From Dokdonella_A sp039926025 (lineage in GTDB: Bacteria; Pseudomonadota; Gammaproteobacteria; Xanthomonadales; Rhodanobacteraceae): a stretch of DNA of 44,287 nt. The notes beneath the pieces were generated by a model. The model ran no database searches, was not told the DNA's origin, and was given only the letters and a program-made list of their open reading frames with translations. Every line of letters begins with the position of its first letter. Positions within the stretch are counted from its first letter, which is position 1. The stretch is from contig JBDSXV010000077.1 in assembly GCA_039926025.1 (NCBI GenBank), forward strand, positions 1-44,287, given 5' to 3'. Shown in pieces: positions 19,168-27,957 of the stretch. Position numbers and translations under genes: made by a program.

Positions 19168-19878
19168 ATGGACCGACTCCATCTTTCACAACACATCTCT
19201 CGCCAGTTCAACAGCGAGATCGAGGACGTGCGTCGCCAGGTGCTCGCGATGGGCGGCCTGGTCGAGGAGCAGATCTCGGCGGCGCTGCATGTGCTGGTCG
19301 GGCGGGATGCTGCAGCGAGTGCCGATATCCGCGAACGCGAACAGCAGGTCAACGCGGCAGAGCTCGCGATCGACGAACAATGCGCCTTCATCCTGGCGCG
19401 GCGCCAACCCGCGGCATCGGATCTGCGTCTGGTGCTTGCAGTCATGAAAATGCTCGCCGATCTCGAGCGCATTGGCGATGAAGCCAAACGCGTTGCGCGC
19501 ATCGGCGAACGCCTGCTCGACGAGGAAGGTGGCGAGGATCTGACCGCGTCCTTGGCCGAGCTTGGCCAGTGCGCGCGCGACATGCTGCGCGGCGCACTCG
19601 ACGCATTCGCTCGACTCGACGAACATCTGGCGCTCGACGTGATGCATCGCGACCGTCGTCTGGATGCGATCTATCGGGAGCTGTCCGCGACCCTCGTCAC
19701 GCGCATGCAGCAAGTGCCACAGCAGATTCCAGTCGAACTCGACCGGCTCTGGTGCGCGCGTTCGTTCGAGCGCATCGGAGACCGGTGCAAGAACCTGTGC
19801 GAGTTCGTGCTGTATCTGGTGCGGGGAAAGGACGTACGCCATTCGGGGTTGGCGAAAGAGGGCAAGCCGACAGGATGA
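19168..19878 (+). CDS. phoU: Phosphate-signalling protein PhoU
   Basis: A 236-residue protein of two PhoU three-helix bundles, each with a metal-binding E/DxxxD-type motif (ADLERIGDEAKR about residue 108 and FERIGDRCKNLCE about 200). The first residues MDRLHLSQHISRQFN line up well with E. coli PhoU. It links the Pst transporter to the sensor PhoR and keeps the Pho regulon off when phosphate is plentiful. phoB and phoR are not in this window. The start codon directly follows the heptamer repeat, and no Shine-Dalgarno is visible, which is odd for a regulator. Confidence 0.94.
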   Translation: MDRLHLSQHISRQFNSEIEDVRRQVLAMGGLVEEQISAALHVLVGRDAAASADIREREQQVNAAELAIDEQCAFILARRQPAASDLRLVLAVMKMLADLERIGDEAKRVARIGERLLDEEGGEDLTASLAELGQCARDMLRGALDAFARLDEHLALDVMHRDRRLDAIYRELSATLVTRMQQVPQQIPVELDRLWCARSFERIGDRCKNLCEFVLYLVRGKDVRHSGLAKEGKPTG

Positions 19879-19918
19879 ACGCGTTCCTTTCCCAGCTTGC
19901 CGATGTGGGAGGAAGCGC

Positions 19919-20383
19919 ATGATCGTCGATCGCGAAATAGGCTTGGCGACGGCCGCCGATGCGCGAGCGATCGCGATGATGTCGCGCGATCTGATCGAGC
20001 ACGGACTCGCCTGGCGCTGGACACCGCCGCGCATCCTGCGCGTGATTCGCGATCCCGCGATCAACGTCGTTGTCGCACGCGAGAAGGGTGAACTCGCCGG
20101 TTTCGCGATCATGCAGTACAAGGACGAAGAAGCGCATTTGCTCCTGCTCGCGGTGGCGGCCGCACAGCGACGCAAGGGTATTGGCCGCGACCTGATGGAC
20201 TGGCTGGAAACGACAGCACTCACCGCGGGCACCGGCTGCATCTATCTCGAGGCGCGCGCCACCAACATCGCTGCGCGCGCGTTCTACTGCCGGCTAGGCT
20301 ATCTCGAAATTGCCGACGTGCCGGAGCTGTATTCGAACAGCGAGGACGGCGTGCGCTTCGGCAAGGATCTGTGGTCGCTTTGA
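19919..20383 (+). CDS. GNAT-family N-acetyltransferase
   Basis: A 154-residue acetyltransferase with the acetyl-CoA loop RRKGIGRDLMDWLE (about 83-96) and the C-terminal pattern LEARATNIAARAFYCRLGYLEI, which resembles RimI-like protein N-acetyltransferases. A strong GGAGG lies 5 bases before the ATG at 19919. It follows phoU by 40 bases in the same direction, so it may ride on the phosphate operon. Its target is unknown. Its end converges with the sterol-desaturase-family gene 15 bases away. Confidence 0.87.
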   Translation: MIVDREIGLATAADARAIAMMSRDLIEHGLAWRWTPPRILRVIRDPAINVVVAREKGELAGFAIMQYKDEEAHLLLLAVAAAQRRKGIGRDLMDWLETTALTAGTGCIYLEARATNIAARAFYCRLGYLEIADVPELYSNSEDGVRFGKDLWSL

Positions 20384-20398
20384 AGAATGTCGCCAGCT

Positions 20399-21328
20399 TC
20401 AGGAATGCGAGGCCGTGACATCTCCCGCAATGGCGCGCGCGCCGGCCGCATGGAACGGCTGCGCCAGCTGGCGCAGGAAGCCCGATGCGATGCGGCCATC
20501 GATGCCGATATCCGCCGGGGGCCTGCGCGGAGGATTGAAGTAGGTGCCGAACAGCAGATCCCACAGTACGAAATTCTCGCCGTAGTTGCGATTGCCTTCG
20601 GCGGGAATGCGCGAGTGATGCCAGCGATGCAGCCCCGGCGTACTGAACACGTAGTCGAGCGGGCCCGTGCGCATGACGACATTGCAGTGGGTTAGGAGGC
20701 CGGTGATCGCGGTGATTGCACTGATCCACAGAAACACCGGCAATCGCGCGCCGAGGATGTACAGAGGCACTTGCCCGAGCACGGCCTTGAAGCAGGTATC
20801 GACGATATGGAATCGCCCTGTGTTGATGACCCACAGCCGCGTCACGCTGTGATGCAGCGCATGGAAGCGCCAGAACGCCGGCCATTCGTGCGCGATCCGG
20901 TGCGCGGCGTAGAGCCCGAGTTCTGCGATCGCGAGGCCGAGCATCACCTGGGCGAACAACGGCCAATGCTGCGGCCAAAAGAGCGGCAGCGCGCGGTTCG
21001 CCGGTTCGACGGCGGTGGCCGTGAGCATCGTCAGCGTCGTGACTGCGGCAACGGCAATCTGCACCAGCCCTTTCGTCAGCAACGTATGCGCGAGATTGTT
21101 ACCGGTCTCGCCATCGGCTTCGAGCCAGCGCACCTCGTGCGGCATCAGACGTTCGAGAATGCCGATCGAAAGCGCGACCGATGCGTAGACGACGTTGAAC
21201 CACAACAGCGGATGCGCGCTGGTCAACGATGCATGCACGCCGAGTAAGCCTGCGCAATAAATCGCGGGCCATAGCAGCCACGAAAGCAGGGCCGCCACGC
21301 GACCTACCTTCTTCGCGGCTGACGTCAT
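20399..21328 (-). CDS. Sterol-desaturase / fatty-acid-hydroxylase family membrane protein
   Basis: A 309-residue di-iron membrane enzyme. Several hydrophobic segments (residues 10-120) precede the histidine clusters AHRIAHEW, HALHHS and LHRWHHSR, which bind the iron pair. Members hydroxylate or desaturate lipid chains; the substrate here is unknown. The start at ATG 21328 is chosen because AGGA lies 6 bases upstream; the open frame runs 23 codons further. The FadJ-like gene stops 41 bases upstream, so the two could share a message. Confidence 0.9.
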   Translation of the reverse strand: MTSAAKKVGRVAALLSWLLWPAIYCAGLLGVHASLTSAHPLLWFNVVYASVALSIGILERLMPHEVRWLEADGETGNNLAHTLLTKGLVQIAVAAVTTLTMLTATAVEPANRALPLFWPQHWPLFAQVMLGLAIAELGLYAAHRIAHEWPAFWRFHALHHSVTRLWVINTGRFHIVDTCFKAVLGQVPLYILGARLPVFLWISAITAITGLLTHCNVVMRTGPLDYVFSTPGLHRWHHSRIPAEGNRNYGENFVLWDLLFGTYFNPPRRPPADIGIDGRIASGFLRQLAQPFHAAGARAIAGDVTASHS

Positions 21329-21369
21329 TGTTTCCTGGCTTTCGTGCACGCTGGATGATGTGCGCGCGA

Positions 21370-23418
21370 TCAGGCGCGCAGGTCCGGATTGTCCCAACCG
21401 GGCCGCGCTGCAAATCGTGGTCCGTATTTCTGCGCCAGCGCTTCAAGCCGTGTTTTCAGCGCATCGGCACCCACTGCACGAATGTGCTGGATCGGACCGC
21501 CACGGAACGGCGCAAACCCGGTGCCGAAGATCACGCCGGCATCGAGCAGATCGGCGTCGTCGACGACCTTGTCATGCAGGCATGCGACGGCTTCGTTGAG
21601 CATCGACAGGATCAGGCGATCTTCGAGGTCGTCCGGCGCGACATAGGTCGGATCGACTTCGGGTTTCTTCGGCCTGCCGTTCTCCCAGGTGTAGAAACCT
21701 TGGTCATCCTTCTTGCCGCGCTTGCCGCCGCTGACGAGTTCGCCCAGCGCGGGTGGAATGTCGAGTCCGAGAAAAGGACCGAGCTCGGCGCCGACCGACG
21801 CAGCGACGTCGAGGCCGACCGTGTCGATCAGTTCGATCGGTCCCATCGGCATGCCGAACTTCTTCGCGGCCTTGTCGATGGTGGGGCCGGGTATGCCTTC
21901 GCTGTAGGCGCGCGCGGCTTCGAGCATGTAGGGCATAAGAATGCGGTTGACGAGAAAGCCCGGCGTACCGGCGACAGGCACGGGCAGCTTGTCGATCGCC
22001 TTGCAGAATGCGAGCGCACGCTTTTCGATCGCCGGGTCGAGCGCGTCGTGGCGCACGATCTCGATCAACGGCATCAGTGCGACCGGATTGAAATAGTGCA
22101 GGCCGAGGAAGCGAGCGGGCGTCTGCACCGCACCACGCAGTTCGTCGAGGGGGATGCTCGACGTGTTGGTCGCGAGCAGGGCATCCGGCTTGAGCTGCGG
22201 TTCGGTCGCGCGATACAGCGCTTCTTTTGCTTGCGCGTTCTCGAAGATCGCTTCGATCGCAAGGTCGGCGTTGGCAATCCCATTGCCTTCGACATCGGGC
22301 CTGAGACGGCCCAATGCCGCCTCTATGCGTGCCGGCGTTTTCAGTTTCTTGGTGAACAAGTCGCGGGCGCGATCCAGCGCTGGCTGCACGTACTTCATCT
22401 CGCGATCCTGCAAGGTCACCTCGAATCCGCGCAGCGCGCACCAGGCAGCGATGTCCCCACCCATGACGCCGGCACCGACGACGTGCACATGCTTGATGCC
22501 GTGCTCGGCGCCGCCGGCAAGCGATTTCAGGCGCTCCTGCAGGAAGAACACGCGAATCAGGTTGCGCGCCGTTGGCGTCGTCGCGAGCCTGGCGACCGCA
22601 CGCGCCTCAAGCTTCAGGCGCTGGGAAATACTCGAGCCGCCGCGGCGCCAGGTTTCGATCAGCGCAAACGGGGCGGGGTATTGGTCCTTGCGCGCCTTGG
22701 CGGCGGTTTGCTTGAGCAGAATCGGTGCCAGAATCTGGCGCACCGGCCATATGTTGGTCGCCCAGGCGGTCGCGCGCTGCGCCAATGCACGTTGATGCGG
22801 ATGGCGGATCATTTCCTTCGCGGTTTCCAGCAGCAGCTCGGGCGAGGTCAGCTGGTCAACGAGGCCGATCGCCCTCGCGTTGTCCGCCGAGGCGGCGCGG
22901 CCGGTCAGCATCAGCTCCAGCGCCGCCGGTGCCCCAATCAGGCGCGGCAAGCGCGCCGAGCCACCCCAGCCGGGGAAGATGCCCAGCTTGACTTCGGGTA
23001 AGGCGATCCGTGTTGCTGCATCGCGCGAAGCAATCCGGTAACGGCAGGCGAGGGCCAATTCGGTGCCGCCGCCCATGCAAACGCCGTGGATGGCGGCCAC
23101 GCTGGGGCACGGCAGCCGACTCAGCCGCTGAAAGATGCGCTGGCCGTTTTCCAGCGCATCGAGCACGGTGCCGTTCTTCTCGAAGCTCTCGAATTCCTTG
23201 ATATCGGCGCCGACAATGAAGCCGGCGGCCTTTCCCGAGCAGATTACGATACCCTTCGGCGGTTCAAACGAGAGACGTTCGACGATTTCCGACAGCTCAT
23301 CCAGCACGGCGCGTCCGAGCGCATTGACCGAACTGCCGGCCCGATCGAGGGTCAGCACCACGATGCCGTCGTTGTCGCTGGTGGGCTGCCAATGCTGGAA
23401 CCGCAGACCTTCAAACAT
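21370..23418 (-). CDS. fadJ: Fused enoyl-CoA hydratase / 3-hydroxyacyl-CoA dehydrogenase (FadJ-like)
   Basis: The 682-residue beta-oxidation enzyme begins with a crotonase domain (about 1-190). Its two acidic catalytic segments are GGGTELALACRYRIA and LPEVKLGIFPGWGGS, and the oxyanion loop includes AGFIVGADI. A NAD-dependent dehydrogenase domain (about 300-480) follows, with VVGAGVMGGDIA and the catalytic His in LHYFNPV, then its C-terminal dimer domains. It hydrates enoyl-CoA and oxidises the product. No thiolase partner lies next to it, so FadJ or FadB cannot be told apart with certainty. The start at 23418 follows GGAG by 6 bases; the frame is open 21 codons further upstream. Confidence 0.92.
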   Translation of the reverse strand: MFEGLRFQHWQPTSDNDGIVVLTLDRAGSSVNALGRAVLDELSEIVERLSFEPPKGIVICSGKAAGFIVGADIKEFESFEKNGTVLDALENGQRIFQRLSRLPCPSVAAIHGVCMGGGTELALACRYRIASRDAATRIALPEVKLGIFPGWGGSARLPRLIGAPAALELMLTGRAASADNARAIGLVDQLTSPELLLETAKEMIRHPHQRALAQRATAWATNIWPVRQILAPILLKQTAAKARKDQYPAPFALIETWRRGGSSISQRLKLEARAVARLATTPTARNLIRVFFLQERLKSLAGGAEHGIKHVHVVGAGVMGGDIAAWCALRGFEVTLQDREMKYVQPALDRARDLFTKKLKTPARIEAALGRLRPDVEGNGIANADLAIEAIFENAQAKEALYRATEPQLKPDALLATNTSSIPLDELRGAVQTPARFLGLHYFNPVALMPLIEIVRHDALDPAIEKRALAFCKAIDKLPVPVAGTPGFLVNRILMPYMLEAARAYSEGIPGPTIDKAAKKFGMPMGPIELIDTVGLDVAASVGAELGPFLGLDIPPALGELVSGGKRGKKDDQGFYTWENGRPKKPEVDPTYVAPDDLEDRLILSMLNEAVACLHDKVVDDADLLDAGVIFGTGFAPFRGGPIQHIRAVGADALKTRLEALAQKYGPRFAARPGWDNPDLRA

Positions 23419-23450
23419 GACCGGCTCCGGGGAAGTTGCGAGAGGATGGC

Positions 23451-23456
23451 TATAAT
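23451..23456 (+). promoter_or_regulatory. Perfect -10 box before the Ycf46-N-like gene
   Basis: TATAAT lies 54 bases upstream of the chosen GTG start. No -35 element at 16-18 bases is convincing, so the promoter may need an activator. Confidence 0.35.
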
Positions 23457-23504
23457 CCCGGCAAGCCGTGCGCCGGGTCAATGTGGCGGCTGCAAGGGGT
23501 GACG

Positions 23505-23993
23505 GTGATCGAAGCGAAAGGCGAATTGTCGGTTACGCAGAAGCTGCTCGACCGGATCGTGCAGTCGGTGCAGAATCTCATTGTGCTCGAGAGCGCCAAT
23601 GTCGGCGAAACGCTGGCACAGATGCGCATGCTCGCCATGCGTGGCGGCACCTCAGTGTACGCGTGGGATCCCGAAAACGGCATCGCATCACTGCGCGAAC
23701 GCGGCTTGAATGTGCCCGGATCCAAGCGTCTGACGGACGCCTTGCGCTACGTGCTGCAGAGCATGCATTTTGGCGTCTATCTGTTCGTCGATTTCGATGG
23801 CTTCATCAAGTCCGCAGATACGTTGCTACTGCGACGCATTTCGCGCATGCAGACGGCGAACGAGCGCAAGCTGGTGTTTGTCGGCAGTGATTTCGAGCTG
23901 CCCGAGGAACTGGAAGGGATGTACGAACGATTGACTGCGCAGACCGAGCAGCAGCACCGGCTTCGCCTGCGCGACGGCCGTTGGGTGCAGTGA
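23505..23993 (+). CDS. Stand-alone domain resembling the N-terminus of the AAA protein Ycf46
   Basis: About 162 residues. The order of elements is NLIVLESANVGET, then SVYAWDPENGI, LRYVLQ, GVYLFVDFDGFI, and RKLVFVGSDFELPEELEGMY. This is very like the domain that precedes the ATPase in Ycf46-type AAA proteins (EExR-type helix, VxWxxxxG, VFxDxHxFL, LSPxxxLPxELE). There is no Walker A or B, so it cannot be an ATPase itself. The start is uncertain: GTG 23505 has AAGGGG 5 bases upstream, and ATG 23481 is an alternative. The next gene, a GGDEF-EAL protein, starts 2 bases after its stop, so joint translation and a shared signalling role are likely. Confidence 0.7.
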   Translation: MIEAKGELSVTQKLLDRIVQSVQNLIVLESANVGETLAQMRMLAMRGGTSVYAWDPENGIASLRERGLNVPGSKRLTDALRYVLQSMHFGVYLFVDFDGFIKSADTLLLRRISRMQTANERKLVFVGSDFELPEELEGMYERLTAQTEQQHRLRLRDGRWVQ

Positions 23994-23995
23994 CG

Positions 23996-26596
23996 ATGTT
24001 CGCTGAACGTCCAGGATCGGTCTTGATCGTTGCGTCCGATCGCGAGGACCGTCGCGAATTGTTCGACACGCTGGACGCCCAGGGCGTCGAAGCGATTTAT
24101 TCGGCCAAGGATTTCGAGCAGGCGCGCAGCTTCCTCGAACAAAACCCGCAACTCGATCTCATCCTGGTCGAATTTCATGGGGAAGCCAGCGATGCTTTGG
24201 CGTTTTGTGCCGGATTGCAACAGCGCGCGTCGACGCAGCTGGTGCCCATCATCGGCATCCTCGGGCGCAAGCGCGGCGGGCTGCACTGGAGCAAGGCTGA
24301 CAAGCCTGCAGGCGTGATCGACTGGATCGGGAGCCCGGTCAACGCGCACGAAGCCCTCGCGCGGATCAAGACCGCGCTTTCGGCGCCTGTCCCGGCTGAG
24401 AAGCGCGTCGCGGTCCCGGCCGCGACGGTGGACCGCTATCAATTCGTCTTCGACGGCAGTCTCGATGAACTGGCTGTGGTGGATCCGGCGAACGGTCGCA
24501 TCCTCGATGTCAATGCGATGTTCGTGCAGCGATCGGGTTATCCACGAGCGCAGCTGCTCGCCGGCAGCATCGCGAATTTCGACGCGATCCTCGTGCCTGA
24601 GCGACGCGCCGAATTCAACAGCAAGCTTGCCAGCGAAGGGGCGGCGGAATGGCGCGGCCGCAAGCCGCATGCGAATGCGAGCACCTATCCGGTCGAAATG
24701 CACGTGCGATCTGCCGTGCAGGATGGCCATATTGTGCATTTCTATACATTTCGCGACCTGCACGAGTTGAACGACCATCAGTTGGCCCTTGGAGCGCTTG
24801 CCCGGCTGACGCACGCAGGAGCGCGCGACGAGGGCTTCAACGTCGCGCTGCATGCGCTGATCGACTGGTTGGCGCTCGATTTTGTCGCACTGGTGGAGGC
24901 GGCACCGGATCAGGCCAGTGAATTTCTTCCGCTCGTGGTCTACCACCGTTTCGGCCCAGTCGAAGACAGCATGGATCCCTTGCACAGTCCGATCCTCAAG
25001 CAGGTGCTGGCGGGTCAGGAAGCGCTGCAGCCGGCGAATGCGTGGCGCAGCGCAGCTGAAGGCACGTTTGCACGCGAACGCCGCATGGAATGCGTGATCG
25101 GCATTCCGCTGATCGGTGAGCGAAATATATGCCTCGGCGCACTGCTGGTCGCGCGTCGTGATGCGCTGACGGGTGACAGCGCGGCGATCGCCGGCTTGCG
25201 CGTGATTGCGCATGCGATTGCGCTTGAGCTTGAATTGCGCCGTACGCGCGAACAGGGGCGGGCAATAGGCTTGAAGGATCCGCTGACCGGCTTGCCAAAC
25301 CGGCTGTTGTTCAACGATCGCCTGAACTCTGCAATCCACGAAGCGCATCGCACCAGCGAGATGTTCGCGGTCGTTTTCGTCGATCTCGATCGTTTCAAGA
25401 ACATCAACGATTCGCTCGGTCACGCCGTAGGCGACCAGGTGCTGGCGGCGGTCGCCAAGCGCTTGCGCAGCAGTGTGCGCGGTTCGGATACGGTCGCTCG
25501 GTATGCGGGCGACGAATTCACCCTGATCCTGCGCCACATCGTGCAGCGCGACGATGTCGGGCGAATTGCCGAGAAGATCGTGCGCGCAATGGAAGTTCCG
25601 CTGCAACTGGCCGGCGGCCTTGAACTGGGCATGACGGCGTCGCTCGGCCTGAGCTTTTATCCCGATGATGCGACCGATGCAGAACGCCTGCTCAAGCATG
25701 CCGACGTCGCGATGTACTCGGCAAAGGGGATGGGACGCAACAACTATCAGGCCTATGTCGCAGTGCCGGAGGAAGCGCATCAGCAACGCCTCGCGCTGGA
25801 ATCAAAATTGCGCCAGGCCGAGAAGAATGGCGAGCTGCGTGTGTTCTACCAGCCTCAGATCGACTGCGTCACGGAAGACATTGTGGGCATGGAGGCGTTG
25901 ATCCGCTGGGAACACCCGGAGCTGGGCATGATCAGCCCCGGTTTCTTCATTCCCCTGGCCGAGGAATCGGGCCTGATCATGTCGATTGGCGAATGGGTGC
26001 TGCGCGCGGCCTGCCGTGATGCGCGCGGCTGGCAACTGCGTTACGGGCTGCCGTTGCGCATCGGCGTCAATCTTTCGCCGCTGCAATTGCGCCAGCCGAA
26101 CCTGGTGCAATTCGTCGCCGACGTGTTGAAGGAAACCGGGCTTGACCCACACCTGCTTGACCTCGAGCTCACCGAAAGCATCAGCATGAAGTCGATTCCC
26201 GGTCTTATAGAAACGCTGCACGGCCTGCGGGCACTGGGCTGTGGTATCTCGATCGACGATTTCGGCACCGGTCAGTCCTCGCTCGACTACATCAAGCGAT
26301 TCCCTGCCGACCGCATCAAGATCGACCAGGCCTTCGTGCGCAACATCGGTGTCGATCCCGACGACGAGGCGATCGTGCAGGCGACCATCTCGATGGCGCA
26401 CAATCTCAATCGCGAGGTCGTTGCCGAGGGCGTCGAGATCGAGCAGCATCTCGATTTCCTGCGGCTCCAGGGTTGCGAGGTGTTGCAGGGGTTCCTGTTC
26501 TGCCGGCCACTGCCGGTCGCGGGATTCGAGCATCTGCTGCACGAGCGTGCGCGCCTGCTCGGGCAGGTGGTCGAGTCTCCATCGGCGCAGGCTTGA
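23996..26596 (+). CDS. Pseudo-receiver-PAS-GAF-GGDEF-EAL protein (c-di-GMP turnover)
   Basis: The 866-residue protein has a receiver-like domain (about 5-120), PAS (about 145-255), GAF-like region (about 265-415), GGDEF (about 425-590) and EAL (about 605-850). In the receiver the phospho-acceptor Asp is Glu (LDLILVEFHG) and the acidic pair is lost, so it is probably locked or simply a docking unit. The cyclase site reads AGDEF with an intact RxxD inhibitory site (RGSD). The EAL site looks complete: EALIRW, VNLSPLQL, LELTES, DDFGTG, IKIDQAF and VAEGVE. Phosphodiesterase activity is therefore likely and cyclase activity possible. It is cytoplasmic, with no membrane spans. It is coupled to the Ycf46-N-like gene. 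Confidence 0.92.
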   Translation: MFAERPGSVLIVASDREDRRELFDTLDAQGVEAIYSAKDFEQARSFLEQNPQLDLILVEFHGEASDALAFCAGLQQRASTQLVPIIGILGRKRGGLHWSKADKPAGVIDWIGSPVNAHEALARIKTALSAPVPAEKRVAVPAATVDRYQFVFDGSLDELAVVDPANGRILDVNAMFVQRSGYPRAQLLAGSIANFDAILVPERRAEFNSKLASEGAAEWRGRKPHANASTYPVEMHVRSAVQDGHIVHFYTFRDLHELNDHQLALGALARLTHAGARDEGFNVALHALIDWLALDFVALVEAAPDQASEFLPLVVYHRFGPVEDSMDPLHSPILKQVLAGQEALQPANAWRSAAEGTFARERRMECVIGIPLIGERNICLGALLVARRDALTGDSAAIAGLRVIAHAIALELELRRTREQGRAIGLKDPLTGLPNRLLFNDRLNSAIHEAHRTSEMFAVVFVDLDRFKNINDSLGHAVGDQVLAAVAKRLRSSVRGSDTVARYAGDEFTLILRHIVQRDDVGRIAEKIVRAMEVPLQLAGGLELGMTASLGLSFYPDDATDAERLLKHADVAMYSAKGMGRNNYQAYVAVPEEAHQQRLALESKLRQAEKNGELRVFYQPQIDCVTEDIVGMEALIRWEHPELGMISPGFFIPLAEESGLIMSIGEWVLRAACRDARGWQLRYGLPLRIGVNLSPLQLRQPNLVQFVADVLKETGLDPHLLDLELTESISMKSIPGLIETLHGLRALGCGISIDDFGTGQSSLDYIKRFPADRIKIDQAFVRNIGVDPDDEAIVQATISMAHNLNREVVAEGVEIEQHLDFLRLQGCEVLQGFLFCRPLPVAGFEHLLHERARLLGQVVESPSAQA

Positions 26597-26636
26597 GCGG
26601 ATACCGGCTGGCCCCACCTCGAAGGGGTGGACTCAT

Positions 26637-26662
26637 GAACTATTTCGTTTGCTGCCGGTCTA
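26637..26662 (+). promoter_or_regulatory. Sigma-E-type promoter of rpoE
   Basis: GAACTA, a 16-base spacer and TCTA match the sigma-E/AlgU pattern GAACTT-N16-TCTGA, and the spacing equals that of the E. coli rpoE P2 promoter. The site lies 44 bases before the rpoE start, which implies autoregulation. Confidence 0.65.
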
Positions 26663-26706
26663 GGCAGCATGCCTGAACGGATTGGCGACAAGGGAGTAAG
26701 GCCCGG

Positions 26707-27288
26707 ATGGGCGAAAGCGACTTGGATCAGGCGCTGGTCGAGCGTGTGCAGAACGGCGACAAGCGCGCGTTCGACCTGTTGGTCAGGAAATACCAGCACA
26801 AGCTGGTCAGCGTCATTTCCCGCTATATCAACGACTGGAGCGAATGCCAGGATGTTGCGCAGGAGGCATTCATTCGCGCGTACCGAGCGATCGGTTCTTT
26901 TCGCGGGGATGCCCAGTTCTACACGTGGGTCTACCGCATCGCGATCAATACCGCGAAGAACCATCTCGTGTCGCAGGGGCGTCGTCCGCCCACTGAGGAC
27001 ATTGTGGTCGAAGATGCCGTGCAGTTCGACGGCGCGTCACGTTTGCATGACTCGGCGACGCCCGAACGCGAGCTCATGCGCCAGGAAATTGAACAAACCG
27101 TGTTTGCCACGGTCGAAGCCTTGCCCGAAGAGCTGAAAGTCGCGATCACCTTGCGTGAAGTGGATGGCCTCAGCTACGAGGAGATTGCGGAAACCATGAA
27201 CTGCCCGATTGGTACGGTCAGATCGAGGATATTTCGCGCCCGCGAGGCGATTGACGAACAATTGCGCCCGCTGCTGTCGGAGAAATAG
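26707..27288 (+). CDS. rpoE: Envelope-stress sigma factor RpoE (AlgU)
   Basis: A 193-residue ECF sigma factor. Region 2 has the RpoE/AlgU hallmark DKRAFDLLVRKYQHKL then DWSECQDVAQEAFIRAYRAI. Region 4 has LREVDGLSYEEIAETMNCPIGTVRSRIFRARE. It directs transcription of envelope-stress genes when its anti-sigma RseA is degraded. The ATG follows GGAGTAAGG at a suitable distance. rseA and rseB follow directly (6 and 3 bases apart), the usual arrangement. A sigma-E-type promoter lies upstream, so the operon probably drives itself. Confidence 0.97.
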   Translation: MGESDLDQALVERVQNGDKRAFDLLVRKYQHKLVSVISRYINDWSECQDVAQEAFIRAYRAIGSFRGDAQFYTWVYRIAINTAKNHLVSQGRRPPTEDIVVEDAVQFDGASRLHDSATPERELMRQEIEQTVFATVEALPEELKVAITLREVDGLSYEEIAETMNCPIGTVRSRIFRAREAIDEQLRPLLSEK

Positions 27289-27294
27289 AGCCTC

Positions 27295-27954
27295 ATGAAC
27301 CAGCATATCCACGAACAGCTTTCGGCCCTGATGGACGGCGAGCTTGAGCGCGACGAGACGCGATTCCTGCTCAAGCGCCTGGCGACGGATCAGGAACTAC
27401 CGTTGCGCTGGGGGCGTTATCACGTCGTCCGCCAAGCCTTGCGCCGGCAGGATCTGATGGCGCTGACCCCCGGTTTTGCCGAGGCGGTCATGGCCCGTCT
27501 CGATCTGGAGCCGGGCGTGCAGACGCGCGCGCCTGCAACCTGGCTACGCTGGGGGGCGGGCGGGGCCATTGCGGCATCTGTCGCTGTAGCGGCGCTGGTC
27601 TTGACGCGCCCTGCGGGCATGCCGACCACCGGCGCCGTCCCAATGGTTGCGCGCAGTGCGTCGCAACCAGGCGCGTCGATCGCCGTAGCGCCGGTTGCGG
27701 CTACATCCGTTTCATCGAGTGAATTTCGTCCGCCCTTGCTGGCGCCGAATACCATCGAGACCGCACCGGTCAATTTCGGCAGTGACCTGAGTCAACCGAT
27801 AGCGGTTGATCCGCGCATGCAGTCCTATCTCATTCGTCACTATCAGGCGGCAGGTGCAGGCGGGCAGTCGGATTTTGTTCCCTACGTGCTCCTTGCCAAC
27901 CCACAGCGCGAGTCGGCGAAGGCGCAGGCCGAATCGGCTCACCAGAACCGTTGA
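27295..27954 (+). CDS. rseA: Anti-sigma-E factor RseA (MucA-like)
   Basis: The 219-residue single-pass membrane protein has a cytoplasmic anti-sigma domain (about 1-85: HEQLSALMDGELERDETRFLLKRL), one span (about 88-105) and a periplasmic tail rich in Ala, Ser and Pro (106-219). It holds RpoE at the membrane until regulated proteolysis releases it. The tail ends with QSYLIRHYQAAGAGGQSDFVPYV, a stretch also seen in MucA homologues and likely to contact RseB. The cytoplasmic sequence is divergent but the position after rpoE and before rseB makes the call firm. Confidence 0.93.
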   Translation: MNQHIHEQLSALMDGELERDETRFLLKRLATDQELPLRWGRYHVVRQALRRQDLMALTPGFAEAVMARLDLEPGVQTRAPATWLRWGAGGAIAASVAVAALVLTRPAGMPTTGAVPMVARSASQPGASIAVAPVAATSVSSSEFRPPLLAPNTIETAPVNFGSDLSQPIAVDPRMQSYLIRHYQAAGAGGQSDFVPYVLLANPQRESAKAQAESAHQNR

Positions 27955-27957
27955 GCA

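Noticed and set aside
26611..26630. Hairpin after the GGDEF-EAL gene as a terminator
   Set aside because: Only a five-base stem (CCACC/GGTGG) and no T-run.
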